A stretch of 64,000 nucleotides of DNA, taken from Geodermatophilus telluris (GTDB lineage Bacteria; Actinomycetota; Actinomycetes; Mycobacteriales; Geodermatophilaceae). The translations under genes and the position numbers were made by a program. Below, piece by piece: positions 41,955 to 51,067 of this stretch (position 1 is its first letter; each line of letters starts with the position of its first letter). The notes under the pieces were generated by a model. It did no database searches, was not told the DNA's origin, and worked only from the letters and a program-made list of their open reading frames with translations. Location: positions 279,559 to 343,558 of the forward strand of contig NZ_FMZF01000006.1 in the NCBI RefSeq assembly GCF_900102745.1. Reading direction: 5' to 3'.

Positions 41955-43268
41955 GTGAGCAGCACGCCGACCGAAGAGGACGACCGCTCCCGCGCGACCG
42001 CGGACCGGTCGCGGTGCGACGCCGTCGTCGTGGGAGGTGGCCCCGCGGGGATGGTGCTCGGACTGCTCCTCGCCCGCAGCGGCGTCGACGTCGTGGTCCT
42101 CGAGAAGCACGCCGACTTCTTCCGCGACTTCCGGGGGGACACCGTCCACCCCTCCACGCTGCGGCTGCTCGACGACGTCGGGCTGGCCGGGGCGTTCCTC
42201 GCGCTCCCGCACCAGGAGGTCGAGCGGCTCGGCGTCACGACCGACGACGGCGAGTTCACCCTCGCCGACTTCCGCCGCCTCCCGGGACCGTTCCGGTTCC
42301 TCACCTTCGTGCCGCAGTGGGACTTCCTCACCTTCCTCGCCGGGCAGGCGTCCCGGTACCCGCACTTCCGGCTGCTCCTGGGCGCCGAGGCGGTGGCCCT
42401 GCTCCGGCAGGACGGCAGGGTCGTCGGCGTCCGCCACACCACCGCGGACGGCGGCACGGGCGAGCTCCGGGCCACCCTGACCGTGGCGGCCGACGGGCGG
42501 GACTCGCGCCTGCGCGCCGACGCCGGCCTGGCGGTCCGGGAGTTCGGCGCCCCGATGGACGTGCTCTGGTTCCGGTTGCCCCGGGGAGCCGGCTCGGCGA
42601 GGCCGCCCTTCGGTGGCGTCGGGCGGCTCGCGCGCGGGCGGCTGCTGGTCCTCATCGACCGGGGGGACTACTGGCAGTGCGCCTACCTGGTGCGCAAGGG
42701 CAGCGTCGAGGAGGTCCGCGCGGCCGGCCTCGACGCGTTCCGCGCCGACCTGCTGCGCCTGCTGCCCGGCACGGAGGGGTCCGTCGCCGCCCTGCGGTCC
42801 TGGGACGAGGTGAAGGTGCTGTCGGTGCGGCTGGACCGGCTGTCCCGCTGGCACCGGCCGGGACTGCTGCTGATCGGGGACGCCGCGCACGCGATGTCCC
42901 CGATCGGCGGGGTCGGCGTGAACCTCGCCGTCCAGGACGCCGCGGCCGCCGCCCGCATCCTGGCGCCGTGGTTGCGCCGGGGCAGGGCCCCCTCCCCCGT
43001 CCTGGCCCGCGTCCGGCTCCGGCGGGTGCTCCCCACCGTGGTGACGCAACGGGTGCAGCGGCTCGTCCAGCAGCGCTTCGTCGACCGCCTGCTCACCGGG
43101 GACCGGCCGGCCGGGACCCCCGTCGTCCTCCGGCTGCTGCAGCGCTGGCCCGTCCTGCAGGGCCTCCCGGCCCGCGTCGTCGGCGTCGGTCTCCTCCCCG
43201 AGCGCGTGCGGTCCGCACCGCTGTCCGCGCCCCGGGAGGCAGCACGGGCCGGGCCGGGGCCCACCTGA
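41955..43268 (+). CDS. FAD-dependent aromatic monooxygenase family protein
   Basis: 437 residues from GTG 41955 with GAGAGGAG upstream. Rossmann motif GGGPAG at 27-32, the DG motif in TVAADGRDSRLR, and GDAAHAMSPIGGVGVNLAVQDA near 305-325 place it in the p-hydroxybenzoate-hydroxylase (group A) family; kynurenine 3-monooxygenase belongs to the same family. It lies 68 bases upstream of tryptophan 2,3-dioxygenase on the same strand, so an aromatic hydroxylation in the same pathway is plausible (inference). Confidence 0.88.
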   Translation: MSSTPTEEDDRSRATADRSRCDAVVVGGGPAGMVLGLLLARSGVDVVVLEKHADFFRDFRGDTVHPSTLRLLDDVGLAGAFLALPHQEVERLGVTTDDGEFTLADFRRLPGPFRFLTFVPQWDFLTFLAGQASRYPHFRLLLGAEAVALLRQDGRVVGVRHTTADGGTGELRATLTVAADGRDSRLRADAGLAVREFGAPMDVLWFRLPRGAGSARPPFGGVGRLARGRLLVLIDRGDYWQCAYLVRKGSVEEVRAAGLDAFRADLLRLLPGTEGSVAALRSWDEVKVLSVRLDRLSRWHRPGLLLIGDAAHAMSPIGGVGVNLAVQDAAAAARILAPWLRRGRAPSPVLARVRLRRVLPTVVTQRVQRLVQQRFVDRLLTGDRPAGTPVVLRLLQRWPVLQGLPARVVGVGLLPERVRSAPLSAPREAARAGPGPT

Positions 43269-43336
43269 GCCGGGCGGTCCCCGCGCGCGCCGGCACCGGA
43301 CGAGGATGGCCGCCGGCACGAGGAGAGGGAGGGGCC

Positions 43337-44185
43337 ATGGCGATCGAGGACGGCGTCCGCGCCATCGAGGAGGGGATGGCGACCGACTTCCGCGACCGGA
43401 TGGACTACGGCAGCTACCTGGACCTCGACGTGCTGCTGTCGGCGCAGCACCCGATCAGCGACCACCACGACGAGCCGCTGTTCATCATCCAGCACCAGAC
43501 CACCGAGCTGTGGCTGAAGCTCGCGCTGCACGAGCTGCGAGCCGTCCGCTCCTACCTGGACGCCGACGACGTCCGCCGCGCCCGCAAGGGCCTGGCCCGG
43601 GTCAAGCACGTCTTCCACACGATCACCGACCAGTGGTCGGTGCTGGCGACCCTGACCCCCAGCGAGTACACCGAGTTCCGCGGCGTCCTGGGCAACGCGT
43701 CGGGCTTCCAGTCCCACCAGTACCGCGCCGTCGAGTTCGTCCTCGGCAACAAGAACGAGCGCGTCCTGAGGGTGTTCGAGTCCCGGCCGCACGCGCACGA
43801 GCTGCTGGCCGCCGAGCTGGCGGCGCCGACGGTCTACGACGCCTTCCTGCGCCACCTGGCGCGGGCCGGCCACCCCGTCCCACAGCACGTGCTGCACCGC
43901 GACGTCCGCCGGCCCTGGGTGGAGGAGGCGGCGCTGGTCCCGGTGTACAAGGCGATCTACGAGGACACCACGACGCACTGGGCGGAGTACGCGACCTGCG
44001 AGGACCTCGTCGACCTCGAGGACGCCGTCCAGCTGTGGCGCTTCCGCCACCTGCGGACCGTGCAGCGGACCATCGGCTTCAAGCCCGGCACCGGCGGGAG
44101 CTCGGGTGTCGGCTTCCTCCGCCGGGCGCTCGACCTCAGCTTCTTCCCGGAGCTCTACACGGTGCGGACGCACATCGGCAGCTGA
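43337..44185 (+). CDS. kynA: Tryptophan 2,3-dioxygenase
   Basis: 282 residues from ATG 43337, GAGGAGAGGGAGG just upstream. Family signatures: YGSYLDLDVLLSAQ, FIIQHQTTELWLKL, FQSHQYR, HRDV and the C-terminal GTGGSSGVGFLRRAL substrate loop. It opens the indole ring of L-tryptophan with O2 at a haem to give N-formylkynurenine. Length is normal for bacterial enzymes. Probably co-transcribed with the flavin monooxygenase; convergent with the cyclase operon. Confidence 0.96.
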   Translation: MAIEDGVRAIEEGMATDFRDRMDYGSYLDLDVLLSAQHPISDHHDEPLFIIQHQTTELWLKLALHELRAVRSYLDADDVRRARKGLARVKHVFHTITDQWSVLATLTPSEYTEFRGVLGNASGFQSHQYRAVEFVLGNKNERVLRVFESRPHAHELLAAELAAPTVYDAFLRHLARAGHPVPQHVLHRDVRRPWVEEAALVPVYKAIYEDTTTHWAEYATCEDLVDLEDAVQLWRFRHLRTVQRTIGFKPGTGGSSGVGFLRRALDLSFFPELYTVRTHIGS

Positions 44186-44198
44186 GCACCGCGCGGGC

Positions 44199-45845
44199 TC
44201 AGTGGCCGCGGAAGGCCTCCTCCAGCCACCACGACGGCCGCCCGCGCGCCACCTTGGCGTCGACGAGCAGCGGAGCGCGGCGCGGGCCGGCGACCCAGGA
44301 CGCCACGGCGGCGACGTCCGCGGCGCTGCGCACGGTGACGGCCTCGAAGCCGTAGCCGCGGCCGATGGCGGCGAAGTCCGTCTCGGGGAAGCGGACGGTG
44401 TCCAGCACGTGCCCGTCCGGGCCGAAGTGGTGCACCTCGGCGCCGTACGCCGCGTCGTCGTAGACCACGACCACCATGGGCAGGCCCAGCCGGACGACCG
44501 TCTCCAGCTCGGCGGCGCCCATCAGCGCGCCCCCGTCGCCGAGCGCGGCGACCGGCAGCCGGTCGGGCCGGGCCAGCGCCGCGCCGATCGCCGTCGCCAG
44601 GCCCAGCCCCACCGACTGGAACGCCTGGGTGAAGCAGAACCCGGACTCGTCGGGGACGTCGAGGAACACGCTCGGGTGGCCCATGAAGTTGCCGGAGTCG
44701 ACGGCGACCACGCGCTCGGCCGGCAGCACGTCGTCCAGCGCGGTGGTCAGCGTCCGCGGGTCGACCCGGCCCTCCTCCTGCGCCTCCTCGTACGGCTCGT
44801 CGCGCCACCGGCCGCGCCGGGCGATCCCGTCGCGCACCTCCGGTGTGCGGTACCCGGTCGCCGGCTCGCCGAGGTGGGCGGCCACCGCCCCGGCGACCGC
44901 CCGGACGTCGCCCACGACACCGAGGGCGACGTCGCGGTGGGCACCGATCGCGTCGCCGTCCAGGTCGACCTGGACGACGACGGCGTCGTCGGCGAGCAGC
45001 CGCCCGTGCCGCGTGGTCCACATGTTGAGGGCGCAGCCCCAGCCGACGACGAGGTCGGCCCCGGAGACCAGCTCCGCGGCCAGCGGGGTGGCGAAGCCGC
45101 CGGACACGCCGAGGTCCCAGGGGCTGCCCCGGAACAGGCCCCGGGCGACCGCCGAGGTGGCCAGCAGGGCGCCGCAGCGCTCGGCCAGCTCCTCCAGCGC
45201 GGCGCGGCACCCCGGCCCCCGGGACCCGCGGCCGGCCACGAACACCGGGCGGCGCGCGGCCCGCAGCGCCCCGGCCAGCCGCTGCACCGCGGCCGGGTCG
45301 GGCGGGGGCGGCTCGGCGGCCGGGGTGGCCGGCGGCTCCCCGGCGGGGGCCGGGAGGGCCTGCACGTCCAGCGGCAGGTTGAGGACGACGACCCGCCGCT
45401 CGCCGCGGGCGGTGGCGACGGCCGCGGCGGCCTGCGCGACGGCGCCGTCGGCCGCGGTGACCCGCACCGGCACCGCCCCGACCGCCTCGGCGAGCGCTGC
45501 CTGGTCGACGGCGAAGTTCGACCGCGGCGACGTCGCCTCGGCGACGACGACGACCAGCGGCGTGCGGCTCTTGGCCGCCTCGGTGATCCCGGTCAGCGCG
45601 TTGGTGAGCCCGCAGCCCTGGTGCAGGCTCACCGCGGTCACCGTCCCGCTGGTCCGGGCGTGGGCGTCGGCCATGGTGGCGGCGCCGGCCTCGTGCCGGG
45701 CGGCGGTGTAGCGGGCGCCGGCGGCGACCATCGCGTTGGTCACCGCGAAGTTGCCCGAGCCCACGACGCCGAACACGGCCCTGATCCCGCACCGCACCAG
45801 GGCGGCGCCGACGGCCTCGGCGACGGTGCCGCCGGCCGCGCTCAC
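44199..45845 (-). CDS. Thiamine-diphosphate enzyme (acetolactate-synthase-like)
   Basis: 548 residues from GTG 45845, overlapping the cyclase stop (GTGA). Three-domain ThDP layout: N-terminal PYR domain with the activating Glu in ARHEAGAATMADA, central domain, and C-terminal PP domain with GDGGALMGAAELETVVRLGLPMVVVVYDDAAYG. No FAD motif is evident. Such enzymes decarboxylate 2-keto acids or join them to aldehydes; here, after an aminotransferase, a 2-keto acid from an amino acid is the natural guess (inference). Confidence 0.88.
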   Translation of the reverse strand: MSAAGGTVAEAVGAALVRCGIRAVFGVVGSGNFAVTNAMVAAGARYTAARHEAGAATMADAHARTSGTVTAVSLHQGCGLTNALTGITEAAKSRTPLVVVVAEATSPRSNFAVDQAALAEAVGAVPVRVTAADGAVAQAAAAVATARGERRVVVLNLPLDVQALPAPAGEPPATPAAEPPPPDPAAVQRLAGALRAARRPVFVAGRGSRGPGCRAALEELAERCGALLATSAVARGLFRGSPWDLGVSGGFATPLAAELVSGADLVVGWGCALNMWTTRHGRLLADDAVVVQVDLDGDAIGAHRDVALGVVGDVRAVAGAVAAHLGEPATGYRTPEVRDGIARRGRWRDEPYEEAQEEGRVDPRTLTTALDDVLPAERVVAVDSGNFMGHPSVFLDVPDESGFCFTQAFQSVGLGLATAIGAALARPDRLPVAALGDGGALMGAAELETVVRLGLPMVVVVYDDAAYGAEVHHFGPDGHVLDTVRFPETDFAAIGRGYGFEAVTVRSAADVAAVASWVAGPRRAPLLVDAKVARGRPSWWLEEAFRGH

Positions 45846-46618
45846 CCGCGCTCGACCAGCGCCAGCACCCGCGCCGGGGACCCGGAGCCGGAGACGATCG
45901 GCAGCGGGGCGGCGAGGACCAGCGCGCCGGTGGGCGGGAGCGCGGCCAGGTTCTGCAGCTGGGTCAGCCCGTACCGCCCGCTGCCCATGAGCGCCGCGTG
46001 GCACGGGAAGGGCGGGTCGAAGGAGTGCGCCGCGCCGGCGTCGGTGCCCACCGTCTCCACGCCCAGGCCGAGGACCGGTGACTCCTCGGCGATCCACCGC
46101 GCGCACGCCGGGGAGACGCCGGGGGTGTGCGGCCCCGTGTCGTCGGCGTTGAGGAAGTCCTGCTGGGAGGCCGAGCGGGCGTCCCAGCCGGTGCGGTAGA
46201 GCAGCCACCCGCCCTCGGGCAGCGGGCCGTGCTGCTCCTCCCACTGCCGCACGTGCTCGACCTCCAGCAGGAAGTCGGGGTCGGCGGCGGCCTGCGCGGA
46301 GAAGTCGAGCACCGCGGCCGGGGCGAGCAGCCGCCGCGCCGGCACCGACGCCACGTCGTCGCCGTCCCGCCCGGTGACCCAGTGGTTGGGCGCGTCGAAG
46401 TGCGTGCCGGTGTGCTCACCGGTCCGGAAGTTGTTCCAGTACCAGGCCGGGCCGCGGTCGTCGTAGCGGCTGAGCTCCTCGAGCTCGAACCGCGCGGTCT
46501 GGGCGAACGGCGGCGGCAGCTGGATGACCGGCGTGTCCGCCGACAGCGGTGCGGTGAGGTCGACGACCTCGATGCGGCCGGTGCTCAGGGCCTCGGCCAG
46601 CGTGGACAGGATCGACAT
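45842..46618 (-). CDS. Cyclase-family (KynB-like) metal-dependent hydrolase
   Basis: 258 residues from ATG 46618 with GAGGGA upstream. The cyclase motif HTGTHFDAPNHW binds the metal; VLDFS and a WLLYRTGWDAR segment follow the family. KynB-type bacterial kynurenine formamidases belong here, and tryptophan 2,3-dioxygenase is 1.7 kb away and convergent, which makes hydrolysis of N-formylkynurenine the leading idea. Other cyclase-family members act on different substrates, so this is an inference. Confidence 0.8.
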   Translation of the reverse strand: MSILSTLAEALSTGRIEVVDLTAPLSADTPVIQLPPPFAQTARFELEELSRYDDRGPAWYWNNFRTGEHTGTHFDAPNHWVTGRDGDDVASVPARRLLAPAAVLDFSAQAAADPDFLLEVEHVRQWEEQHGPLPEGGWLLYRTGWDARSASQQDFLNADDTGPHTPGVSPACARWIAEESPVLGLGVETVGTDAGAAHSFDPPFPCHAALMGSGRYGLTQLQNLAALPPTGALVLAAPLPIVSGSGSPARVLALVERG

Positions 46619-46705
46619 CGGCGTCCCTCGGGCGTCGGGGGCGGGAACCGGCCCAGCCAAGCAGACGACCGGCCGCCACGGCGACGGACCGGCGACGGGC
46701 GGGCG

Positions 46706-48100
46706 TCAGACCAGCTGCTGGGCCTCGGTCAGCGTGTGCCGCAGCACCTGCTCCATCTCGTCGAACTCCGCCTGCCCGCAGATCAGCGGCGGCGCGACCT
46801 GCACGACGACGTCCCCGCGGTCGTCGGGGCGGCAGTACAGGCCGTTGTCGAAGAGCGCGCCGGGCAGGAAGCCGCGGACCAGCCGGTCGCGCTCCGCGGC
46901 GTCGAAGGTCTCCCGGGTGGCCTTGTCCTTCACCAGCTCGATGGCCCAGAAGTACCCGTCGCCGCGGACGTCGCCGACGATCGGCAGGTCCAGCAGCCGG
47001 CGCAGCGTCGCGCCGAGCGCCTCCTCGTGGTCGAGCACCCGTTGGTTGAGCCCCTCGCGCTCCATGAGGTCGAGGTTGGCCAGGGACACCGCGGCGGAGA
47101 CGGGGTGGCCGCCGAAGGTGTAGCCGTGCGGGAAGGCCACGCCGGGGCGCAGGAACGGCTCGACCACCTTCTCCGAGGCGATCATCGCGCCGATCGGGCC
47201 GTAGCCGGAGCTCATGCCCTTCGCGCAGGTGATCAGGTCGGGCGTGTAGCCGAACTTCTCGCAGGCGAACGTCGTCCCGTGCCGGCCGAAGGCGCAGATC
47301 ACCTCGTCGGAGACGAGCAGGACGTCGTACTGGTCGCAGATCTCGCGGACCCGGTCGAAGTAGCCCGGCGGCGGCGTGAAGCAGCCGCCGGAGTTCTGCA
47401 CGGGCTCGAGGAACACCGCCGCGACCGTGTCGGCGCCCTCGAAGAGGATGGCCTCCTCGATCCGGTCGGCGGCCCAGCGGCCGAAGGCCTTGGGGTCGTC
47501 GGCGAACTCCGGGTGCCGGTAGAGGTTGGTGTTGGGCACCCGGAACCCGCCCGGGGTCAGCGGCTCGAAGTCCTTCTTCATGGCGGGCAGGCCGGTGATG
47601 GCCAGCGCGCCGTGCGGGGTGCCGTGGTAGGCCACCGCCCGGCTGATCACCTTGTGCTTCTGCGGCTTGCCGACGAGCTTGAAGTACTGCTTGGCGGCCT
47701 TCCACGCCGACTCCACGGCCTCTCCCCCGCCGGTGGTGAAGAAGACGCGGTTCAGGTCGCCGGGTGCCAGGTCGGCGACCCGCTCGGCCAGCTCGGCCTG
47801 CACCGGGGTCGTGTAGCCCCACACCGGGAAGTACGCCAGCTCGGCGGCCTGCTTCGCGGCCGCCTCGGCCAGCTCGCGGCGCCCGTGCCCCACCTGGACG
47901 ACGAAGAGCCCGGACAGGCCGTCGAGGACCCGGCGCCCCCGGTTGTCCCAGAGGTAGGCGCCCTCCCCGCGGGTGACCACCGGGACCGGCGTCTCCGGGT
48001 GGCGGCCCTGGCGGGCGAAGTGCATCCAGAGGTGGTCCGCGGCGCGGGCGGCCGTCGCGTCCGGCGCACCGGTGGGCGGCTGCTCGATCGAGGTGGTCAT
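46706..48100 (-). CDS. PLP-dependent class-III aminotransferase
   Basis: 464 residues from ATG 48100 with GAGGAG upstream. Fold type I aminotransferase: TTGGGEAVESAWKAAKQY (cofactor phosphate), VSDEVICAFGRHG, ITCAKGMSSGYGPIGAMI with the Schiff-base Lys in AKGM, and YTFGGHPVS. Class III enzymes of this shape move omega-amino groups (for example to pyruvate) or act on amino acids. First gene of the operon with the cyclase and the ThDP enzyme, 87 bases before the cyclase. Confidence 0.92.
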   Translation of the reverse strand: MTTSIEQPPTGAPDATAARAADHLWMHFARQGRHPETPVPVVTRGEGAYLWDNRGRRVLDGLSGLFVVQVGHGRRELAEAAAKQAAELAYFPVWGYTTPVQAELAERVADLAPGDLNRVFFTTGGGEAVESAWKAAKQYFKLVGKPQKHKVISRAVAYHGTPHGALAITGLPAMKKDFEPLTPGGFRVPNTNLYRHPEFADDPKAFGRWAADRIEEAILFEGADTVAAVFLEPVQNSGGCFTPPPGYFDRVREICDQYDVLLVSDEVICAFGRHGTTFACEKFGYTPDLITCAKGMSSGYGPIGAMIASEKVVEPFLRPGVAFPHGYTFGGHPVSAAVSLANLDLMEREGLNQRVLDHEEALGATLRRLLDLPIVGDVRGDGYFWAIELVKDKATRETFDAAERDRLVRGFLPGALFDNGLYCRPDDRGDVVVQVAPPLICGQAEFDEMEQVLRHTLTEAQQLV

Positions 48101-48165
48101 GACGCTCCTCGGGCTCGGGGGATGGCGGGCGCTCCCCCGAGTCTGCGACCACCCGCCCCCTGCCG

Positions 48166-50109
48166 TCACCCGGTGCCCGGGGGACCGTGCTCCGCCAGCC
48201 AGGCGACCATCGCCGTCCGGGTGGCGCCGGAGAGCCGGTGCCAGTCGGCCAGCGGCACGCGCGGCACGCCGGCCGCCCGGCAGGCGGCGGCCACCGCGCC
48301 GGGCGGCGCCTCGGGGTCCCACGCCGGGTCGAGCACCAGCGCGGGGCGGCCGGCCGTCGCGGCGAGCAGGTCGGCCAGCGTGTAGTCCGGCCGGGCCCGC
48401 AGCAGCGGCTCGCCGCAGGTGGGGGCGGCGAGGACCGCGCCGGCCAGCGGCACCTGCCCGAGGGCGGACACGTGCAGCGCCACCAGCGCGCCGGTGCCGT
48501 AGGCGGCCACCCAGGCCCGCTCGTGCCCGGTGGCGGCCACCGCGACGGCGGCCACCGCGGCCGCGTCGGCGGTCATCCGGCCCAGCGGTGAGGAGCCGGG
48601 ACCCGGGCGCTCGCCGTGCCGGGTGCCGCTGCCGACCGCGTCGTGGCAGGCGACCGCCCAGCCGGCCGCGGCCAGCAGCGCCGGCAGCGGCTCGGCCTGC
48701 TCGTAGCCCGCCCGCCAACCGGTCGCGGCGCACGGCGGGCCGAGCCAGAGCACCAGCCCGCGGCCGTCGCCACCGCCCGGCGGCCGCAGCAGGGTGACCG
48801 CCACGCCGTCCGGCGTCCGCAGGCCCTCCCCCGCCACCGGCGGACCGCCGTCGCTGCCACCCAGCGCGGCGCGGACGGCGGCGCGCAGCTGCGCACCGCG
48901 GACCGGCGCCGGGCCCGGCCGCACGCGGTCGGCCGGCCACGGGACCGGCGCCGGCGCCCCCCGCACGGGCCCGCGGCGGCGGGGCGGGCCGCCGAGCACC
49001 GACTGCGCCCAGTCCAGCTGCGCGGCCACCGCGGACCCGTCGGCCCGGTGGCCGCCGGGCCGCAGCGCCAGCTCCAGCGCGTCGGGCCGGCCGAGCAGGG
49101 CGAAGGCGTCGCGCGCGGCGTCGACCGCGGCGCGGGCGGCCGGGACGCGCTCGACCGGGTCCTCGACGGCCACCGACACCAGCACCGGCCGGGGCGCGGC
49201 CAGCGCGAGCAGCTCGTGGGCGTCGGTGGGCAGCCGGTGCTCCCGCCCGGCGAACCAGCGCAGCCGCGGGTGGTACCAGCCGGGGTAGTGCCGGGTGAGC
49301 AGCTCCACCCCCTCGCCGAAGTGCCGGTCGGTGCACAGCCGGGCGGGGATGGCGCCGAGCACGCCGCTGGAGCTGGACACGACGCCGGCGAAGCGGTCGT
49401 CGAAGGCGGCGGCCAGCAGCGCGGTCTTGCCGTTGCGGCTGTGCCCGCCGACCAGCACCCGGCGGGCGTCCACCCCGGGCTGGCCGGCCAGGGCGTCGAG
49501 GACCCGGGACAGCGCCCAGGCCCGCCAGGCCAGCCGGCCGGCGACGACGGAGGGGTGCGCCCGCTCGGCGGCCTCGGTGTCGTCGTCGCCGTCCGCGGCC
49601 GACACGAGGCAGGCGCCCCAGCCGCGGGCCAGCGCCGCCTCCGCCCAGGCCCCGTGGCTGGACTGCAGGAGGTAGACGGGCACGTCGCGGCGCACGCCGG
49701 CCGCGGGCACCGGCAGCAGCAGCCGCGCGCGCACCGACCAGCCGTCGCCGACGACGAGGTCCCGCGCCTCGACGCCGCCGTCGGTCCGCACCTGCCGCAC
49801 CTGCACGGCCGTGCGGCGCGGGGCGGGCGGCAGGTCCCCGGTCAGCCAGCGCCGCCAGCGGGCGCGCAGCACCGCACGGCGCGCCGGCCACGCGCCGGGG
49901 CCGGCGGGTCCGGCGGGGAGGCCCTCGACCGGCGACCACAGGCCGGTGCGCGCCGGCAGGCGGGCGAAGTCCGGCGCCGGCTCCCCGCCGGCGGCCAGCC
50001 ACGCCGCGAAGGGCGCGCTCGGCGGCAGGGCCCCGGCCAGCTCGGCGGTGTAGCGCCGCCGCCGCGCGGCGGCCGAGCGCCCGGTCCGCTCGGGGAGGAC
50101 CTGCGTCAT
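48166..50109 (-). CDS. Double alpha/beta-hydrolase protein related to glucuronoyl esterases (CE15)
   Basis: 647 residues from ATG 50109; TACCGT lies 8 bases upstream (leaderless pattern). The N-terminal part (to about 380) has the CE15-like features GHSRNGKTALLAAAFDDRF with the nucleophile Ser, YHPRLRWFAGREHRLPTD and VEDPVERVPAARAAV, GGHRADG. A second hydrolase-like domain (about 400-645) has WLGPPC, HDAVGSGTRHG and AAYGTGALVALH, in which the nucleophile position reads Thr/Gly rather than Ser, so it may be inactive. CE15 enzymes cut lignin-glucuronate esters. No signal peptide is visible, which is unusual for that job. Confidence 0.75.
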   Translation of the reverse strand: MTQVLPERTGRSAAARRRRYTAELAGALPPSAPFAAWLAAGGEPAPDFARLPARTGLWSPVEGLPAGPAGPGAWPARRAVLRARWRRWLTGDLPPAPRRTAVQVRQVRTDGGVEARDLVVGDGWSVRARLLLPVPAAGVRRDVPVYLLQSSHGAWAEAALARGWGACLVSAADGDDDTEAAERAHPSVVAGRLAWRAWALSRVLDALAGQPGVDARRVLVGGHSRNGKTALLAAAFDDRFAGVVSSSSGVLGAIPARLCTDRHFGEGVELLTRHYPGWYHPRLRWFAGREHRLPTDAHELLALAAPRPVLVSVAVEDPVERVPAARAAVDAARDAFALLGRPDALELALRPGGHRADGSAVAAQLDWAQSVLGGPPRRRGPVRGAPAPVPWPADRVRPGPAPVRGAQLRAAVRAALGGSDGGPPVAGEGLRTPDGVAVTLLRPPGGGDGRGLVLWLGPPCAATGWRAGYEQAEPLPALLAAAGWAVACHDAVGSGTRHGERPGPGSSPLGRMTADAAAVAAVAVAATGHERAWVAAYGTGALVALHVSALGQVPLAGAVLAAPTCGEPLLRARPDYTLADLLAATAGRPALVLDPAWDPEAPPGAVAAACRAAGVPRVPLADWHRLSGATRTAMVAWLAEHGPPGTG

Positions 50110-50179
50110 GCGCCCGCACGGTAGGGCGATCGGCGGCGCCGTGGGTGTCACGCGTGTTGCGTCCGGGCACTGCTGCGCC

Positions 50180-51067
50180 GTGCGCGTGCTGCTGGTGATC
50201 ACCGACGAGGACTGGTACGAGGACGCCGGCTACGCGGCCGCCTGGGTGCGGGCGCTGGAGGAGCAGGGCGCCGACGTCGAGCGGCTGGCCCGGGTGCCGG
50301 CCGACTGGCCGGTCAGCGGCCCGCCCCCGGGGCACTACGACCTGGCGATCGCGCACGTGCTGGTCGAGGAGGTGGTGGCCTACGCGCCGACCTTCGCCCT
50401 GGCCACCCTGCTCGAGGCGTCCGGCGTGCCCCTGCTCAACCCCGTCACCTCGCTGGTCGCCTCCGCCGACAAGCTGGTGACCCACGCCGTGTGGGCGGCC
50501 GCCGGCGTGCCGCAGCCGGCCGCGTGGGACCTCGCCCGGCTCGCGGAGTGGCCGCTGCCCGGCCGGCGGATGGTGCTCAAGCCCTCGCTCGGCGACGGCG
50601 CCCGCTACGTCGAGCTGGTCGGCGACCTGGACGCCGCCCGCCGGGTCGAGGAGTCCTGGCGGGCCGACGAGGCGGCCGGCGGCCACCGGCGCGGCACCTC
50701 GCTGCTGCAGGAGTGGATCGCCGAGCCGGCGTGCGCGCGCGTGTTCGCCACGCCCACCAGCACCTCCCTGGTCTACGAGAAGTCCCGGGAGGAGGGGGCG
50801 CTGGTCACCCACGGCACGGTCTACCCGCGGGTGTACGAGGCGCCGCCGGACCTGGCGCAGCTGGCCCAGCGCAGCGTCGCCGCGCTCGGTGGCGGGCTGA
50901 TGGGGGTCGACGTGCTCGTCGGGCAGGACGGCCGGCTGGTGGCGCTGGAGGCCAACGCGCCCTTCGGCTTCGACGTCACCGACCCCGAGCAGGGGCGGTG
51001 GGTGGCCCGCGCCGCCCTGGCCGCCGCGGAGCGCGCGGCGGCCCGGCGCGCGGCGGCCGCCGCGTGA
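50180..51067 (+). CDS. ATP-grasp ligase (RimK-like)
   Basis: 295 residues from GTG 50180. Pre-ATP-grasp domain (VRVLLVITDEDWYEDAGY, YDLAIAHVLVEEVVAYAP), then the ATP-grasp core MVLKPSLGDGARYVELVG, LLQEWIAEPA, and the Mg site GVDVLVGQDGRLVALEANAPFGFDV. The family joins a carboxylate to an amine or thiol through an acyl phosphate. The stop overlaps the start of a second ATP-grasp gene of a different subfamily, so the two work together. Partner substrates cannot be read. Confidence 0.88.
   Translation: MRVLLVITDEDWYEDAGYAAAWVRALEEQGADVERLARVPADWPVSGPPPGHYDLAIAHVLVEEVVAYAPTFALATLLEASGVPLLNPVTSLVASADKLVTHAVWAAAGVPQPAAWDLARLAEWPLPGRRMVLKPSLGDGARYVELVGDLDAARRVEESWRADEAAGGHRRGTSLLQEWIAEPACARVFATPTSTSLVYEKSREEGALVTHGTVYPRVYEAPPDLAQLAQRSVAALGGGLMGVDVLVGQDGRLVALEANAPFGFDVTDPEQGRWVARAALAAAERAAARRAAAAA

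Noticed and set aside
48101-50812. Minus-strand extension of the aminotransferase frame over the CE15-like and ATP-grasp genes
   Set aside because: No start or domain in the extension; the aminotransferase has its own ATG and ribosome site at 48100.
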